From NCBI GenBank assembly GCA_002049455.2, contig KV919218.1, positions 1-46,514 of the forward strand: a stretch of 46,514 bases of DNA. The letters are read 5' to 3'. This stretch comes from Porphyra umbilicalis. Its lineage: Eukaryota; Rhodophyta; Bangiophyceae; Bangiales; Bangiaceae. The notes under the pieces were generated by a model, which saw only the letters and a list, made by a program, of their open reading frames with translations, did not search any database and was not told the origin of the DNA. A program made the position numbers and the translations under genes. How positions within the stretch are numbered: the stretch's first letter is position 1; each line of letters starts with the position of its first letter. Below are positions 29,820 through 42,449 of this stretch, piece by piece.

Positions 29820-29820
29820 N
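29820..29820. other. Single N: assembly seam between retrotransposon and copy 2
   Basis: The only ambiguous base in the window. To its left the retrotransposon ORF stops without an end; to its right copy 2 starts in mid-sequence (TTTTGCATCCCAGGGCTGCC, equal to 14557 onward). The four bases before N (CGTC) also precede this point in copy 1. Confidence 0.9.
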
Positions 29821-30489
29821 TTTTGCATCCCAGGGCTGCCAGGCCAGCTCCAGAGACCTCGCAGCCGGCGCCCGTTTCGCGTAGCCCTCAGGACGAGGCT
29901 GACTTTGGTCGGCCCCTCCACGTATTTTGCTGAGTGACTCCTCTTTTTGCAGGTCGATACGACTTGTCCCAATCCGATGTCCCGGCTCCCACAGTTTGCA
30001 CGTCGCGGGGGGGCCCTTGTTCTTTGTGGCTATCGCAGCGTCGTCGTGCCCCGTCTCGTCCTTCCCTCCACGCCGTGGCCCCCACCGCCCGACTGGACCA
30101 CCCGTACGAAGGGGCACCTGGCGATGGTGTCAAGCGATGATTGTCATCGCCGTAACCCCATCGGCCCACCTCGTCAAACCTCACCGCAGACGACGTTCTC
30201 ACCTGGGGCCGGCGTCGGTCTTTCCTCTACACTCGGGGCCGAATCAGACGTCCGTTGGGCCTGTCATACTCACCTGTGCCATCTTCCCTCGCCCTCCGCT
30301 CGTCCTCGACGTCAACGGGACGGCCTCACTCGCCCTCAACTCCCCCCCCGCCCTCCCATCCTCCCCGTCGGCAACGTGACGGCCTTCCTTACCACCGGGG
30401 GCTTCTCCTCCCGCCCTCCAGCGTGTCGTGGACGTGGACGCGGCCGCATGGTCTGTCTGGACGCGGCGGCACCGGCGGGGTGCCCGAGG
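29821..30489. other. Leading part of copy 2, nothing recognised
   Basis: Counterpart of 14557-15229, with a few substitutions and one-base losses (for example after CACTCGGGGCC near 30235). No protein family is recognised. Confidence 0.45.
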
Positions 30490-31335
30490 GCGGGGCACCA
30501 CCGCGTCGTGCCCACTGACGGACGCCGGCAGGGGTCGACAACGACGGGTTACGCCCGCGTCGTGCCCGACGGCCGACACCGGTGGTCGTTGACGACGACG
30601 GGGCACGCCCGCGTCGTGCCCCTCGACGGACGCCGACGGGCGTCGACAACGACGGGGCACGCCCGCGTCGTGCCCCTCGGCGGACGCCGACGGGCGTCGA
30701 CAACGACGGGTTACGCACGTGTCGTGCTTTGACGGAGGCCAACGGGCGACGACAACGACGGGGCACGCCCGCGTCGTGCCCCTCGACGGACGCCAACGGG
30801 CGTCGACAACGACGGGGTACGCCCGCGTCGCGCCCCTCGACGGACGCCAACGGGCGTGGACAACGACGGGTACGCACGTGTCGTGCTCTCCGACGGGCGT
30901 CGACAACGACGGGGCACGCCCGCGTCGTGCCCCTCGACGGACGCCAACGGGCGTCGACAACGACGGGTTACGCACGTGTCGTGCTTATTGACGGAGGCCA
31001 ACGGGCGACGACAACGACGGGGCACGCCCGCGTCGTGCCCCTCGACGGACGCCAACGGGCGTCGACAACGACGGGGTACGCCCGCGTCGTGCCCCTCGAC
31101 GGACGCCAACGGGCGTGGACAACGACGGGGTACGCACGTGTCGTGCTCTCCGACGGGCGTCAACAACGACGGTGCACGCCCGCGTCGTGCTCATTGACGG
31201 AGGCCAACGGGCGACGACAACGACGGTGCACGCCCGCGTCGTGCACATCGACGGACGCCAACGGGCGACGACAACGACGGTGCACGCCCGCGTCGTGCTC
31301 ATCGACGGACGCCAACGGGCGACGACAACGACGTG
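30490..31335 (+). repeat. 54-bp minisatellite, copy 2
   Basis: The same palindromic 54-bp array as at 15230-16080, with nearly the same number and order of unit variants. The array length is therefore conserved between the copies, unlike the 202-bp array. Several units carry single-base losses. Confidence 0.9.
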
Positions 31336-31494
31336 GGACGGCCGGTCGCTGCGGCTGTCCCTTTTGTCCCTCATTGGACCTGTCTGTTGACGCTGGGACT
31401 TGTCGTGGGAGTCATCTGAGCGAGACAGCGCTCAACGCCCGCACGCGCGGACAAGTTCACTCTCGGAGGCCTTGGCCGCTCGCGGCGGCGCGGC

Positions 31495-32526
31495 ATGTAT
31501 AGCATCGAGGTCCGCTTTGTCGCTCTGTCGATGCTTCACAACAACGTGCCTCGTGCGACCATCTACCAGAACATTGGAGTCCGCAAGTCGACGCTGAAGC
31601 GCTGGGCGGCCTACTATCGGGAGCACGGCTCGCCATGGCGTGACCCCGTCCACCGCATTTTTCATGCCAGCAGTTGCTGGTTTGACGACCGACTGATGTC
31701 GCGTTGGTGATGCTCGTTCGTGAGAACCCCCGGCAACTGCTTCGAGAGCAACGCGGCCATGCTCAAGGCCATGCGGGACCACCCTAGCGGGGAGTTTGTT
31801 GGTCTCGCTGTTCTCAGAGCACCGGTCGACCTGCACATGCGGCGACTTGGCTTTACCGCAAGGTCGTGCTTCGACTCTTTCGCGAGTCGTTGGAGCCTGT
31901 TCGCAGGGCGCACGCCGTCGCCCGACGGCGCATCCCGCGTCGGAGTATCGTCTCCGTCGACGAGACGCACACGGATGGTGGAGACGTTTTTCGGCGGTAC
32001 GGCCGCGCACTTGCGCATGAGCGTACCCGCGAGCGTGGTCGGGATCCGAGATCGGTCCCCCGCACGAGCACTACTATGGCGGTGTCGGCGGACGGCCGCA
32101 TCTCGGCTTCCAGTCGGTCATCGTGCGTGACGGCGGACTGAAGGCGGCCGACTGGCGTCTCTTTCTGCAGCTGCTCATACCGAAGCTGGGCGTCTACGTC
32201 CCCGGTCGCCCATGGCACCTGCAGTCGTCCAACTGTGTGGTCATGTTTGACAATGCACCGATCCACACCGTGGGTGGCGACACCTTCTTTGGAAACAACG
32301 GCGTGCCGTTCTTGCGGTTGCCGGCGTACAGCCCCGACTTGCAGCCCATTGAAGGCGTTTTTAATGACCTCAAGGTCATTATTCGAAATCTCGTGTACTT
32401 CAGCCCGATCTTTTGGACAATCCACACCTGTTGCAAGCGCGTGCGGCGAGTTTCATCACTCCGACGTCAATAATTGGACAATTTGACCGGGTGGACAAGG
32501 TCATTGACGCGGTGCTGTCCCAATAA
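31495..32526 (+). pseudogene. DDE transposase, copy 2 (multiple frameshifts)
   Basis: Counterpart of the intact transposase at 16238. Compared with it I count at least eight one-base indels, among them near 31700, 31728, 31749, 31805, 31823, 31855, 32100, 32398 and 32465. The N-terminal helix-turn-helix reads from 31495 to about 31700. The catalytic blocks (VSVDETHTDGG, VVMFDNAPIHTVGGD, YSPDLQPIEGVFNDL) survive in different frames. The motif before SPDL keeps the usual Tyr, where copy 1 has Cys. As it stands no transposase can be made. Whether this is true decay or poor consensus sequence is open. Confidence 0.85.
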
Positions 32527-32527
32527 A

Positions 32528-35500
32528 CATATTGTTGAACAAATCGATCGTGGTCGCACAATTTGTTGAATCGGCGCATCGTCCTTTCCACCTCAGAGCG
32601 CCTCGCACGGCCCAGCACGGTCGAGGCAGCCGGCCAGCTCGCTTTCGGTGCTGTCTCTGTGAAAGACGAAGGAGACGGTAGGGGTCATGGAACATGATCG
32701 TTTCCATCCATTTTTAAATATGTTGCATCGATCGATTTGGGTTGGGGCTTCGGAGTATATCGCTTGCCATCCGTTTTTGATTCCAATCGATCGGTCAGCG
32801 ACGTCCCCGTCGAGAAAAACTGCAGAGCCGCCTAGAGTGCAATATCCACCTCACCTCCGCGTCCCCCTGAGCCGACGTGCTGCTGCCCGCCTCTTCCGTC
32901 ACGCCACCGGGGCGACGGCACCGGCGCCATTTGCAATTGTGCTGTCTGACGGGCAACGCAGTTTCCACCTGATTGTCATTGTTCTGTGGAATGTGATCAC
33001 GGGGTGGGCATCTTGCTGCTACAAACCAGTCAACCTCCAATCAGAGCCAAAATGCAGCGTTGACAGACCGTCGGTGCTGCTCGCGGAATGCGCGCGAGCG
33101 CACTGCAGGCTTGAGGATCTGGTCCGAAAGTGTTTTTTCAGACGGGCCGGACACTCTCATATTCCAGTGGCCCTTCTCGACGGGAAAATTGTGGCACTAC
33201 AGGCACAGGGGCACAGGGGCAAGTCGTCATGTATATTCGCTGCCCGCAGGAGGGGAACTGCACCTTGGTTGGCGGCGCACGCGGGGACCGCATCTTGGTT
33301 GGAGTCACACGGGCGCAGCGGCGTGCTGCAACCTGCGGCCAAGTCAAATAAGTTGATGCTTCGCAACTTGTTTCTGTCCGCGCGGTGGAACTTAAATAGT
33401 TTGAAGCGACCCAAGGCGTTAGGAAGGGCTCCGTTCGTCACCCGATGGACACGCAGGGGTCCGAACCTGGCGCTTTCGGTTCATACGATCGTCAAGCGTT
33501 CCGAAACGAAGAAAATTTGAAGAAAGTGGCCCAGTTCTCGCGAGTCGAGCGAAGTCTCGCGCGTCGCCGAACCGCGGCCAGACGTTTTGATGGCGCCGCT
33601 GGCCCGATTTCGGGACGTTTTCAATGCGTGGTCGTCGCGCAACAGCGTTTTCGACCCACTGGGGGGGGGGGGTGCACACGTGCCAATGCGACCGGGTCCG
33701 TCGTGCTGTCGCTGTCCGTCGCACCGTCGTCGCCGATCGTTCATCGTCCCCAGCAGCATCTGCGGCCGTCGTTATTGTCTGCGGTCGCCGTTATCATCTT
33801 GACCACCCTTGTTGCCCTCGCATGCCGTCGTCACGGTCGGTTCAGGCGCATTTGCCTCCTCATCTGTAGGGCGCTGTAGTTCTCGTCGCGGTCGCCAGCG
33901 GCGTCGCCCCGACGACGCACGATGGGTACGGATTGTTGCGGTACGTCAGAGATGTGGGGGTCATTGCATCCAGTCGTGCGTGGCCTTGTTATGACAAATA
34001 GATAGACACGGGCGCGAACTGACGGGAATTGAGGTCTGTAGCTTTCGACACTCTCTGTGCTACAGGCGTATGTGTGTCTCCGCCCATGTCTCTCGAATAC
34101 CCGTACGTGTGAAGATCACGACACTTTAACGGTACGTTGCAGTGAGGGCCCTCTGCGGAGTCGAAGACGGATATTGGCAGCGCTTTGGCTTCTGTTCGTT
34201 TTCTTGATCCTACCGGGATCTATTGCTGTGCTTTATCGTGGCTCAGTGGCCCGGTTGTGCTTCCTGTCAGTCTCACTCTCTCTTTTGTGACCCAGTCGGG
34301 GCTCCCTTATTCGTCAGCGTCCGGGATCCTGTTGAGTCGGCCTTGGTTCCAGCTGTCGGCCCCGGCGTTTGTGACGCCAGCGAGGTCGCGGGCGGCGTTG
34401 TCGACGGCGCCGTCACGGCGGCGCTCCCTGTGGGCCTGCATGTCGGCGCCGTCCCGGACGCCATCGGGGCGCCTTGTGTGAACCAGGGCGGCAGGTGGTG
34501 GCTCTTCCTGTGCAGAGAAACGCGTGGGGGCGTCGAGAGCCGGGAGGAGGGGCGCCAGGGAGGGGGCGGAGTCGCCGTCCAAACCGCACGTGGCCACGGC
34601 CACCCACGGGGGCGGGTGCGGCGGCCACCCACGATGCACCGTAGACGATGCGTGTGCCTGCATGTAGTGGAGGGGCAGTACCGGGGCGGCTCTACCAGTC
34701 AGTAGGCGCGACCCGGGTCCAACCGTGGCAGCAGACGTGTGCGTTAAACACAGTGTGTGTGTGTGCACTTTTTTTTTTTAGCAGACGTGTGCTTCTGCTG
34801 AACGTCCTCTTTTGTCGGGCGGCCCAATAGGAAAAGGCATTGAACACGGGGAACAAGGGACATAGACGTGACAAGGCTCAGCGCATTTCCAGAAGCAACG
34901 CGCTGTGTCATGCGGGGTTGTCCGCTCGGGCGACTTCACGTGATGGACTCAGAGGTGGTCGGGGTTGACGCGCGGTCAGGGAGATTGCGCACACCACGTC
35001 CTCTCCGTTATACGCGTCCGGCATCACTGCCTTGCGGGGTCGGGATCTCCGACAGCTACTGTCGTGTCACCGCTCTCAGCGTTGTCCAAAACTGGGAACG
35101 ACTGATGACGTCGACGCCGCCCGTCACAGCAAGAGCACGGGGTGGACGTGAGCAATTGGCCGCGGGCAGAGTCGTAAAGAGGCTGCGGGGGGGCGGGATA
35201 CCCCCCTTTGACGGCTGTTCTAGGCGGCCGCGGCTGTCGTGAGTAACGGTTTGACTAGGTGGTGGGTTGCCAGGGGAGCTAGCTCTGCGCCAACTGGCGC
35301 CGGTACAGGGTCGTACAAGGGGGAGCGCCAACCTCCGACCTATCGCCGCAACCGGCATGCATCCACACGGACAATGAATGAGGACCATCCAAGCGAACCC
35401 CTCTCGGGACCCCCACCGTCGCCGACATCTGCATCTCACCCGTTGCCGCCACTGGCATGCGTCCACGCGGACCATGGAAGCCGAACGTCCGCGCAGACCC

Positions 35501-37250
35501 TCCCACTGGACCTCCGCCGACAAGGCAAACTGCGTTGCATCTCCGTCCCGTCAGTCACCGAGTCCGCACGAAAAGGCGCCGCTTTATCCTGTCGATTCAA
35601 GTGCATCGAGTGTGCCTGTTGCGCTACTGCTGTCGATGTCAGTGGACCATCTGGTGACAGCTGCGGCGGTTGTTTCTGCGCTGCGCAGTGTGAGGACCAC
35701 AGTTCAAGTCAGAGTGGTCTCTCGAGTCGCAGAGCCGCCTTTGTTCTGGCTAACGAAGAGGGCAGGGAGCGACCGGATGGCGCCGTCGTTCGCCGCACCA
35801 GTGGGCTCATACTCCCCTTCACCACTGCCGCCGCCTCCAGGCGGTGCCACACACGACGATGTTCCGTCGTCTTGGTGGGAGCGTCGCGCCGGAGCCACCC
35901 CTAGTCGCCACTTTCCTGGTCATAATCGAGGTGGGACTCGAGGTGGTCGGGCTGTTGTCGAGGAGCGCAGGTGGTTGGTCGCACCGATAACGAAACGACG
36001 CTGTCGAGAGCGAAAAACAAGTCAGTGTCGGGACAATCATAGGTTCGTTGAGCCAAGAAACGACCAACCATCTCAAATGTCGCCTCCGTCAAGGGCATAC
36101 AGCAAACATGGGCAATGACGATGATCGCCTGGATGAGTGGGAGCAAGCAGTGCCGCAAAACGTACAGTGCGTCGGATGGTGTCAACAGCACTGTCGAAAG
36201 CAACCGCCGCGAACCAGAGCGATGGGAGCAGCAAATCGAGGGACGACGTGTTGGGAGTGAGTGACAATGGACGGTCGATTGAGCAACGGCGGAACCGGCC
36301 AGGACGACGACGACGACGGATCGCCAGGGACCAACACTCACTTCATCGTGCTGGAATGAGGGGCTCGATTCTGACCAATCAGAATCGAGCCTGGCCGGTT
36401 CGGAGAACGGCCAGGTTCTTGCAATCCGTGCTGGAGGCTGATCTCCTGCCGTCGGTTTGCAGAAAAATTGCGAGAGACGCACTCGAAGCGACGTTTCGGT
36501 TGAGGTTCTGGACGATCGCTACGTCAAGCACATGGACATGGTGTGGGACGGGGCGCCTCTGCTCGATAGGAATGTTGTAAATCCGCAATCTCGGAATGAG
36601 ACCAGCAAGTTTGACAATTGGAATGATCTGACTTGACGACCTCACACTCTGCTCTGCGCTCAGAGGCCTACATATGTCGTGGCATGTTCTGGGGCGCACC
36701 AGACTGCGCCGACGGGATACAAGCACGACGCTGTGGTGAATTCTGGCTCAGGGCGCGGTAAGTGTGTGTCGGGTGAAGCAAGACCACCATACGCTTCATT
36801 GCCATATACGTTCTTCCCTTTGTCGTTCCCTCAAGGAATGTCACAAGTGCCAGTCACCGTGTTGTCAGTCGTAGTGTGCACATGCGGCCGTACAGCATTG
36901 AGCTTGAGACTTTGTCTCCATAGCACCAGAAAGGTGGGAAAAAGCGGGGCGGCTGTTTTGTACCCGCTTCCGTTTTAAAAAACATCGACCGTCGTACTGA
37001 GATCGTTTGCAGGTTTCGAGGCTTTGATCAATCGTGTTGCGTTTCCATTGATTGACGCAGAGACCATCGCTCAAATTTACACGACGATCGTTGACGTATT
37101 TACAGTAAATGTCTTTTACAAGGACTGAAACATTCGTGTCGAACGCTGGAAGACTTTGAGTCGCGGGAAACATTCCAGCAATCACCATCCTGCACAGGTG
37201 GTGGATGTCCATGCCTCTCGTGAGGGCCTTTCCTGTTTCCTGTGTCCTCC
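32528..37250. other. Five kilobases without a recognisable gene, copy 2
   Basis: Counterpart of 17274-21996, with the same unassigned open frames at 34223-34705, 35378-36118 and 36137-36580 (+) and 35901-36482 (-). The 246-codon frame differs from copy 1 at only about four residues. The hairpin pair is at 36362-36415. No domain is recognised. Confidence 0.45.
36362..36415. repeat. Two adjacent hairpins, copy 2
   Basis: Identical to the pair at 21109-21162: a perfect 12-bp stem with loop ACCAAT, followed by an 11-bp stem with one bulge. Confidence 0.7.
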
Positions 37251-38664
37251 GTCCGCGACTCTCCCGCATCTGTCTGTATCGCTGTTGGGTGCGTCTACTC
37301 CGCCCGTGTATGCTATTTGTGTGCGCCCCTCGTCCGGCGTCTTTGCCGCTGTTGGCCGTCTCTCCCTCCCCGCCTGTGCTTTTGGTGGGCACGTCTCCCA
37401 CCCCCGTCTGTGCCGCCCGCGAGCGGCTCTCCTCTACCCGTCTGTGCCCCCCGTCCGCGACTCTCCCGCATCTGTCTGTATCGCTGTTGGGTGCGTCTAG
37501 TCCGCCCGTGTATGCTATTTGTGTGCGCCCCTCGTCCGGCGTCTTTGCCACTGTTGGTCGTCTCTCCCTCTTCGCCTGTGCTTTTGGTGGGCACGTCTCC
37601 CACCCCCGTCTGTGCCGCCCGCGAGCGGCTCTCCTCTACCCGTCTGTGCCCCCCGTCCGCGACTCTCCCGCATCTGTCTGTATCGCTGTTGGGTGCGTCT
37701 ACTCCGCCCGTGTATGCTATTTGTGTGCGCCCCTCGTCCGGCGTCTTTGCCGCTGTTGGCCGTCTCTCCCTCCCCGCCTGTGCTTTTGGTGGGCACGTCT
37801 CCCACCCCCGTCTGTGCCGCCCGCGAGCGGCTCTCCTCTACCCGTCTGTGCCCCCCGTCCGCGACTCTCCCGCATCTGTCTGTATCGCTGTTGGGTGCGT
37901 CTACTCCGCCCGTGTATGCTATTTGTGTGCGCCCCTCGTCCGGCGTCTTTGCCGCTGTTGGTCGTCTCTCCCTCCCCGCCTGTGCTTTTGGTGGGCACGT
38001 CTCCCACCCCCGTCTGTGCCGCCCGCGAGCGGCTCTCCTCTACCCGTCTGTGCCCCCCGTCCGCGACTCTCCCGCATCTGTCTGTATCGCTGTTGGGTGC
38101 GTCTAGTCCGCCCGTGTATGCTATTTGTGTGCGCCCCTCGTCCGGCGTCTTTGCCGCTGTTGGTCGTCTCTCCCTCCCCGCCTGTGCTTTTGGTGGGCAC
38201 GTCTCCCACCCCCGTCTGTGCCGCCCGCGAGCGGCTCTCCTCTACCCGTCTGTGCCCCCCGTCCGCGACTCTCCCGCATCTGTCTGTATCGCTGTTGGGT
38301 GCGTCTACTCCGCCCGTGTATGCTATTTGTGTGCGCCCCTCGTCCGGCGTCTTTGCCGCTGTTGGTCGTCTCTCCCTCCCCGCCTGTGCTTTTGGTGGGC
38401 ACGTCTCCCACCCCCGTCTGTGCCGCCCGCGAGCGGCTCTCCTCTACCCGTCTGTGCCCCCCGTCCGCGACTCTCCCGCATCTGTCTGTATCGCTGTTGG
38501 GTGCGTCTACTCCGCCCGTGTATGCTATTTGTGTGCGCCCCTCGTCCGGCGTCTTTGCCGCTGTTGGTCGTCTCTCCCTCCCCGCCTGTGCTTTTGGTGG
38601 GCACGTCTCCCACCCCTGTCGGTGCCGCCCGTGAGCGGCTCCCTTCTACCTGTCTGCGACGCTG
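37251..38664 (+). repeat. 202-bp minisatellite, seven units, copy 2
   Basis: Units start at 37251, 37453, 37655, 37857, 38059, 38261 and 38463 (GTCCGCGACTCTCCCGCATC). They are nearly identical, with a few shared variants (for example GTCTAGTCC versus GTCTACTCC) that point to spread by unequal exchange. The seventh unit ends in the diverged sequence also seen after the single copy-1 unit. Because 202 is 3n+1, the reading frame rotates each unit, yet plus-strand frames stay open for more than 500 codons. The minus strand shows a 96-codon frame repeated in each unit. I do not regard these as genes. Confidence 0.93.
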
Positions 38665-39252
38665 TTGGGGGCGTTTCCTCCGCCGGTCCGCTGTTGCGGT
38701 ACGTGCCTCTGCTCCTGCACTTGTTTCTTCGCAGCTGCTCCGCCTTGGCTGGGGATGGTGGCGGGACCGTCAGGTCTTCTGCGCATGAGACAGGTCGCTG
38801 CTGGTGGCAGTTCGACGGCGCTGTGTCGTACCGTCGTCTGCGTGGGACTTCGAAAGGCGACGTGACCGGAGGTACAGTCACCAAGCCAATAGTACAGGAC
38901 AGATGCCGCTGAAAGGGAGCTCTCTCTACGTGCACTGTCGAGGCCGATGCTGCTGACACGGCATCGTGTCTGTATCGGCGGTTTTGGGGGGGGGAGAGGG
39001 GAACCAGTAAAGGGGAAAGGACGTTGCTGTTCGGTCCCAGTTGCCATCGAGCAGTGTCCGTAACAAGGGGAACAGCATGGCTTGTGAACGAGAAAACAGA
39101 ACAGGGCATGCAATGACTATGAAAAGCATACATACCGATGAGGAAAGCCTCACGCAATGTCACATAAATGGTCAGCGCACAGCAGCAGAACAAAGAGCGG
39201 CGAGAGAACGACGGGCACATCCATCACGGACCATCACAAAGAACACGGACCA
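38665..39252. other. Spacer downstream of the zinc-finger gene, copy 2
   Basis: Counterpart of 22199-22789; presumed 3' UTR and spacer of the minus-strand zinc-finger gene. A 14-base stretch present in copy 1 (near 22764) is altered here. Nothing coding recognised. Confidence 0.4.
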
Positions 39253-40215
39253 TCACGAAGAACGTGCGGGGCTGCACATGTGCCGCGTAAGCGCTGACGC
39301 CGTGCCGTACAGCCCCTCACATCGGGGACACTCGAACAGTACGTTGGCTCCCTGCGGCACGACGACAATCGTGCCGCCGCTCGCGCCATTGGCGGGCCCG
39401 CCCCCGCTCCTCGATTGCGCGCGCACAGCAATGCCCCACCCTGTCTCTCCTCCATCCTCAGGTGTGTCTTGCCACGACCTGCTGGCAGCTCCATCTTCGC
39501 GACGCCGCTTGCGGCCACTCGAGGAGGCAACAACAGCCGGCACTCTGGTGTCACGAGCGACAGGTGGGTCTCGGTCGTTGTGCTGGCGCCCAGAGGAAGC
39601 ACCAGCGCAACGAGCCCGGCCAGCGCCAGAACCGGATTGAGATGCACGGCGACCATCGTCCATCGCCGACGTGGCCACCCGAGAGTTGGGCGCCCGCTTG
39701 GCGTTGCCGTTGCCCGTCTCGCCGTTCGCTCCGTCCTCACGCGGCGCCGCCGAGTCGCTGTCGTACTCCGACTCCTCCGCGTCTGCGGCTTCGGCCTCGG
39801 CCGCCGCCAAAAGACCGGCAAAGTGCTCGTCCTCGTCGCCCGTCCGACGAACCTCGTCCAGCGCGGCGCGCAGGCGCGGAACCAGAGGGGCGTTCTCGTG
39901 AATCCGTCCGGCGGTTCGCAAGCGCTCGACCGCCCGACGATGACGATGGCCCCCCACGTGCGAGAAGAGGCTCTTGGCAGTGTCGTTGTGCAGCGGGCAC
40001 AGAGTACAGGCCCAGGGGTGCGCGAACGAGGCGCTCGCAAGGACCGCCGCAGCTGCCTCCAGACGGCGATGCTCCTTGCCGCGGACGTGCTCAGCGAAGC
40101 TCGCCGGCCCCGTCAGAGTCATTGCACACAGACGACACTCAGTAAATCCGGCGATGCTCGGGATGGAGGGCGGGGAGGGCCCAGGAGGGGGAGGGGGAGG
40201 GCGGAAAGCAGCCAT
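39253..40215 (-). CDS. U1-type C2H2 zinc-finger protein, copy 2
   Basis: A second full-length copy of the 320-residue zinc-finger protein, with both C-x2-C-x12-H-x5-H fingers intact and the same Met choice (40215). It differs from copy 1 by a handful of substitutions, for example Pro for Ala after CTLC in finger 2, Tyr for Asp in the acidic stretch, Met for Thr before DDGRRAS, and Leu for Phe before TRHMC. None touches a zinc ligand. It is the only gene of the block with no indel in either copy, which makes it the best candidate for a gene still under purifying selection. Confidence 0.72.
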   Translation of the reverse strand: MAAFRPPPPPPGPSPPSIPSIAGFTECRLCAMTLTGPASFAEHVRGKEHRRLEAAAAVLASASFAHPWACTLCPLHNDTAKSLFSHVGGHRHRRAVERLRTAGRIHENAPLVPRLRAALDEVRRTGDEDEHFAGLLAAAEAEAADAEESEYDSDSAAPREDGANGETGNGNAKRAPNSRVATSAMDDGRRASQSGSGAGRARCAGASSGRQHNDRDPPVARDTRVPAVVASSSGRKRRREDGAASRSWQDTPEDGGETGWGIAVRAQSRSGGGPANGASGGTIVVVPQGANVLFECPRCEGLYGTASALTRHMCSPARSS

Positions 40216-40885
40216 GGTCAGTCGGTGCGCGCGATGGTGGGAAAAAGGGTAGGGCGAAGGCGGCGGCCAGGAGCCGTACTCGGTATGCGAAGATGACCAC
40301 GAGCTCGACAAAGGTTGGTGGTGCGACGAGGATGCAGCGGCAGAGTGCAAGGGCCAGGTGGAGAGGCTCAGAGCTGACGTGCTGCCGGGCCCCGTGGCCA
40401 CCAGGACATCACGGCGCCAACACTGGATTGACCATTCAGCTTGCATCAGGACAGCGCAAATACTGCTGGACTGACTTTTCACACAGTTTAAAGCGGATAA
40501 ACTTAGACGGCTTCAGCCAATAAGAACAGGAAGAATCGTGATTTTTCTTGAAAAGCTGGACTGCAATTAGGTATTTATTGCGCATCCAGGAGTATGCATC
40601 CCAACACGATCATGTGGCATTGAAGCAAGGCGATCGACCGGGTCCTCGGCGGAAGCAGGGCAGGCCTGGACCACTCGGCAATCATCAGCGAGGCGCCATC
40701 GCGGGGCGCCAATTCATGTGCGTCCCACTGGTCGCTCTCACGTCGCGCGACTTCCTCGGGCACGCTGCTTGATCCGGTCTGTTGTGGCCACATGGCACGC
40801 TTGGTCGCGGTGAGCCCGGTGCACCTCTCTTTGACCCGGCCTCATCCCTCTTTCACCCGGCCTCATCCCCCCTTTGCGCGGCATC
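40216..40885. other. Shared divergent promoter region, copy 2
   Basis: Counterpart of 23753-24424, between the zinc-finger and F-box starts, with the same AT-richer core near 40490-40590. Nothing coding. Confidence 0.45.
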
Positions 40886-42115
40886 ATGTGCCCCCCGACA
40901 GCTTGTTTCGAGAGCCTCCCAGCTGAGGTTCGACAATTGGTGCTGGACGAGTTGCCCGTCCGCGACCGCCTCGCGATGGCTGACGTGTCGACGGGCTGGC
41001 GCGAGGCGTGCACGACCGACACCCTGCACACATGCATTGGCTGGGCGGTTCTCGGAGACGACGCGACGTCAGCCGAGCGCCGCCTGCCTCACTGCCGTGC
41101 CTCTGGGCATTCGATGTCGGGGGTCTTGGTGGCGCGGTGGGAGCAAGAGAGCGGCTGCCATGCGCGTTGCCACTGGCCGCACGGGTTGAGGTGGAGACGC
41201 AAGGACGGTTTATCCTCCTCGTGTTGCGCGTCGTCGCCACTGTGAGCCACCTGATGGACGGACTTGGCGGTGGTACGACGCCCATGTTCGACCTCCAACG
41301 GTGGGCGGAGCATGTTGCGGCTGCTTCTTCTTCGATTCCATTTCCGTCACCTGCCAGTGTGCGTGATCGGTCGCCGCGCGACGTGTCCACTGAGGTAGTC
41401 ACTTGGGTTTGGGGCATTCAGCTACACGCCGTTGTCGTGCGGACAGCAGTGCGGAGGTGCGTTTTGATGCAGGGACGGTACTGCGCATGGCGTTTTTTGG
41501 CGCGCTCGAGGAGGTCGCGGATGCGGTTCAAGATGCTGTCGGTCGATCGCCGAACACTGTTACACCCACCATGCTCCCAGACGAGACGGCCCGTGTGGCT
41601 CGCTGGCGGCCATGCCTTTGGTCCTCGTGAAGCTACGATTACGGGTGCGGCGCTTGCTATTCTTGCAGGAGCAGGTGCGCGCGCATGCGGCGGGCAGTTT
41701 ACATCTTCACGGGTGTCTGTATCTATTGTGCGTCATCACGTGCATCATTGGGTGCGCGCCGCCCTCGCGCTTCGGTCCGGTTTGGTGGCCCGGTTTGTTG
41801 GTGGAATGTGTGGCGTGGACGAGAGTCGGGTGGCCGACTTTTTGGCCTTCACTGTCGCGGTATACGACCGGGTGGCGGCTGCATGGCCGACGTTAGCGCA
41901 GCCTAGGCGCTGTATGCACTGGGAGCCGTCGACGGCCACATATGAGGTTTGCGGTGAACGCGTTTTCTTCCGATGCACCGGGCCGTGGCGTCGTGGATGA
42001 TGTGGCTGCGCACGCAGCGTGTTTGGGTGTCCGGCACTTTGGCGTCGCGTGGGATGGCAACGTCACAGCGCAGTGTCGACTCCACCTTGCCGACCACCCT
42101 TTGACTCTGGTGTGA
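40886..42115 (+). pseudogene. F-box protein, copy 2 (several frameshifts)
   Basis: Same F-box as copy 1 (FESLPAEVRQLVLDELPVRD). A G is missing from the run at about 41118-41122 (ATGTCGGGGGTC against ATGTCGGGGGGTC), so the frame leaves the gene shortly after the F-box. The codon that is TAA in copy 1 is CAA here, and the downstream frame (41008-42000) reads through it. Further one-base losses follow near 41440, 41605, 41712 and 41928. The 3' end reads HFGVAWDGNVTAQCR and stops at 42113-42115, probably the true C-terminus. Together the two copies define one gene, but neither is open. Confidence 0.65.
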
Positions 42116-42449
42116 TAGTACCTCACCCGTGACGCCGATGTAAAACTCGCCTGACCTTGCTTTGCTCTGCAACCTTTCGTTACCCCCTACTGTCATCGCC
42201 GGACGGCCATGGCTGACACCGGACGCGTCCCAGGTTCTCTTGGTCCACCGTCTGCATGCATGCTCGACGGGAGAAGAACAAGAAAAAAAAGCAGCACAAT
42301 GTGTATATCGGAGCGCCGACTGATGACACGCACCAAAGATGCCACCAGACGTCGTGCATTTCGGCAAACGCCCCTGAGTCATACTCCGACAAGCTGTCGG
42401 TGAGCCCCCCGACACTCGACCCGGGCACCACAAACGATGGTTTAACGAA
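42116..42449. other. Convergent spacer between F-box and E(z) genes, copy 2
   Basis: Counterpart of 25679-25994. Contains a poly-A stretch near 42283; nothing coding recognised. Confidence 0.45.

Noticed and set aside
37205..38912. Two overlapping plus-strand frames of 527 and 556 codons, resembling long repeat proteins
   Set aside because: They come from the 202-bp tandem repeat, which is not a multiple of three; the same region is open in two plus frames and in minus-strand segments. Copy 1 has only one unit, so no conserved protein is encoded.
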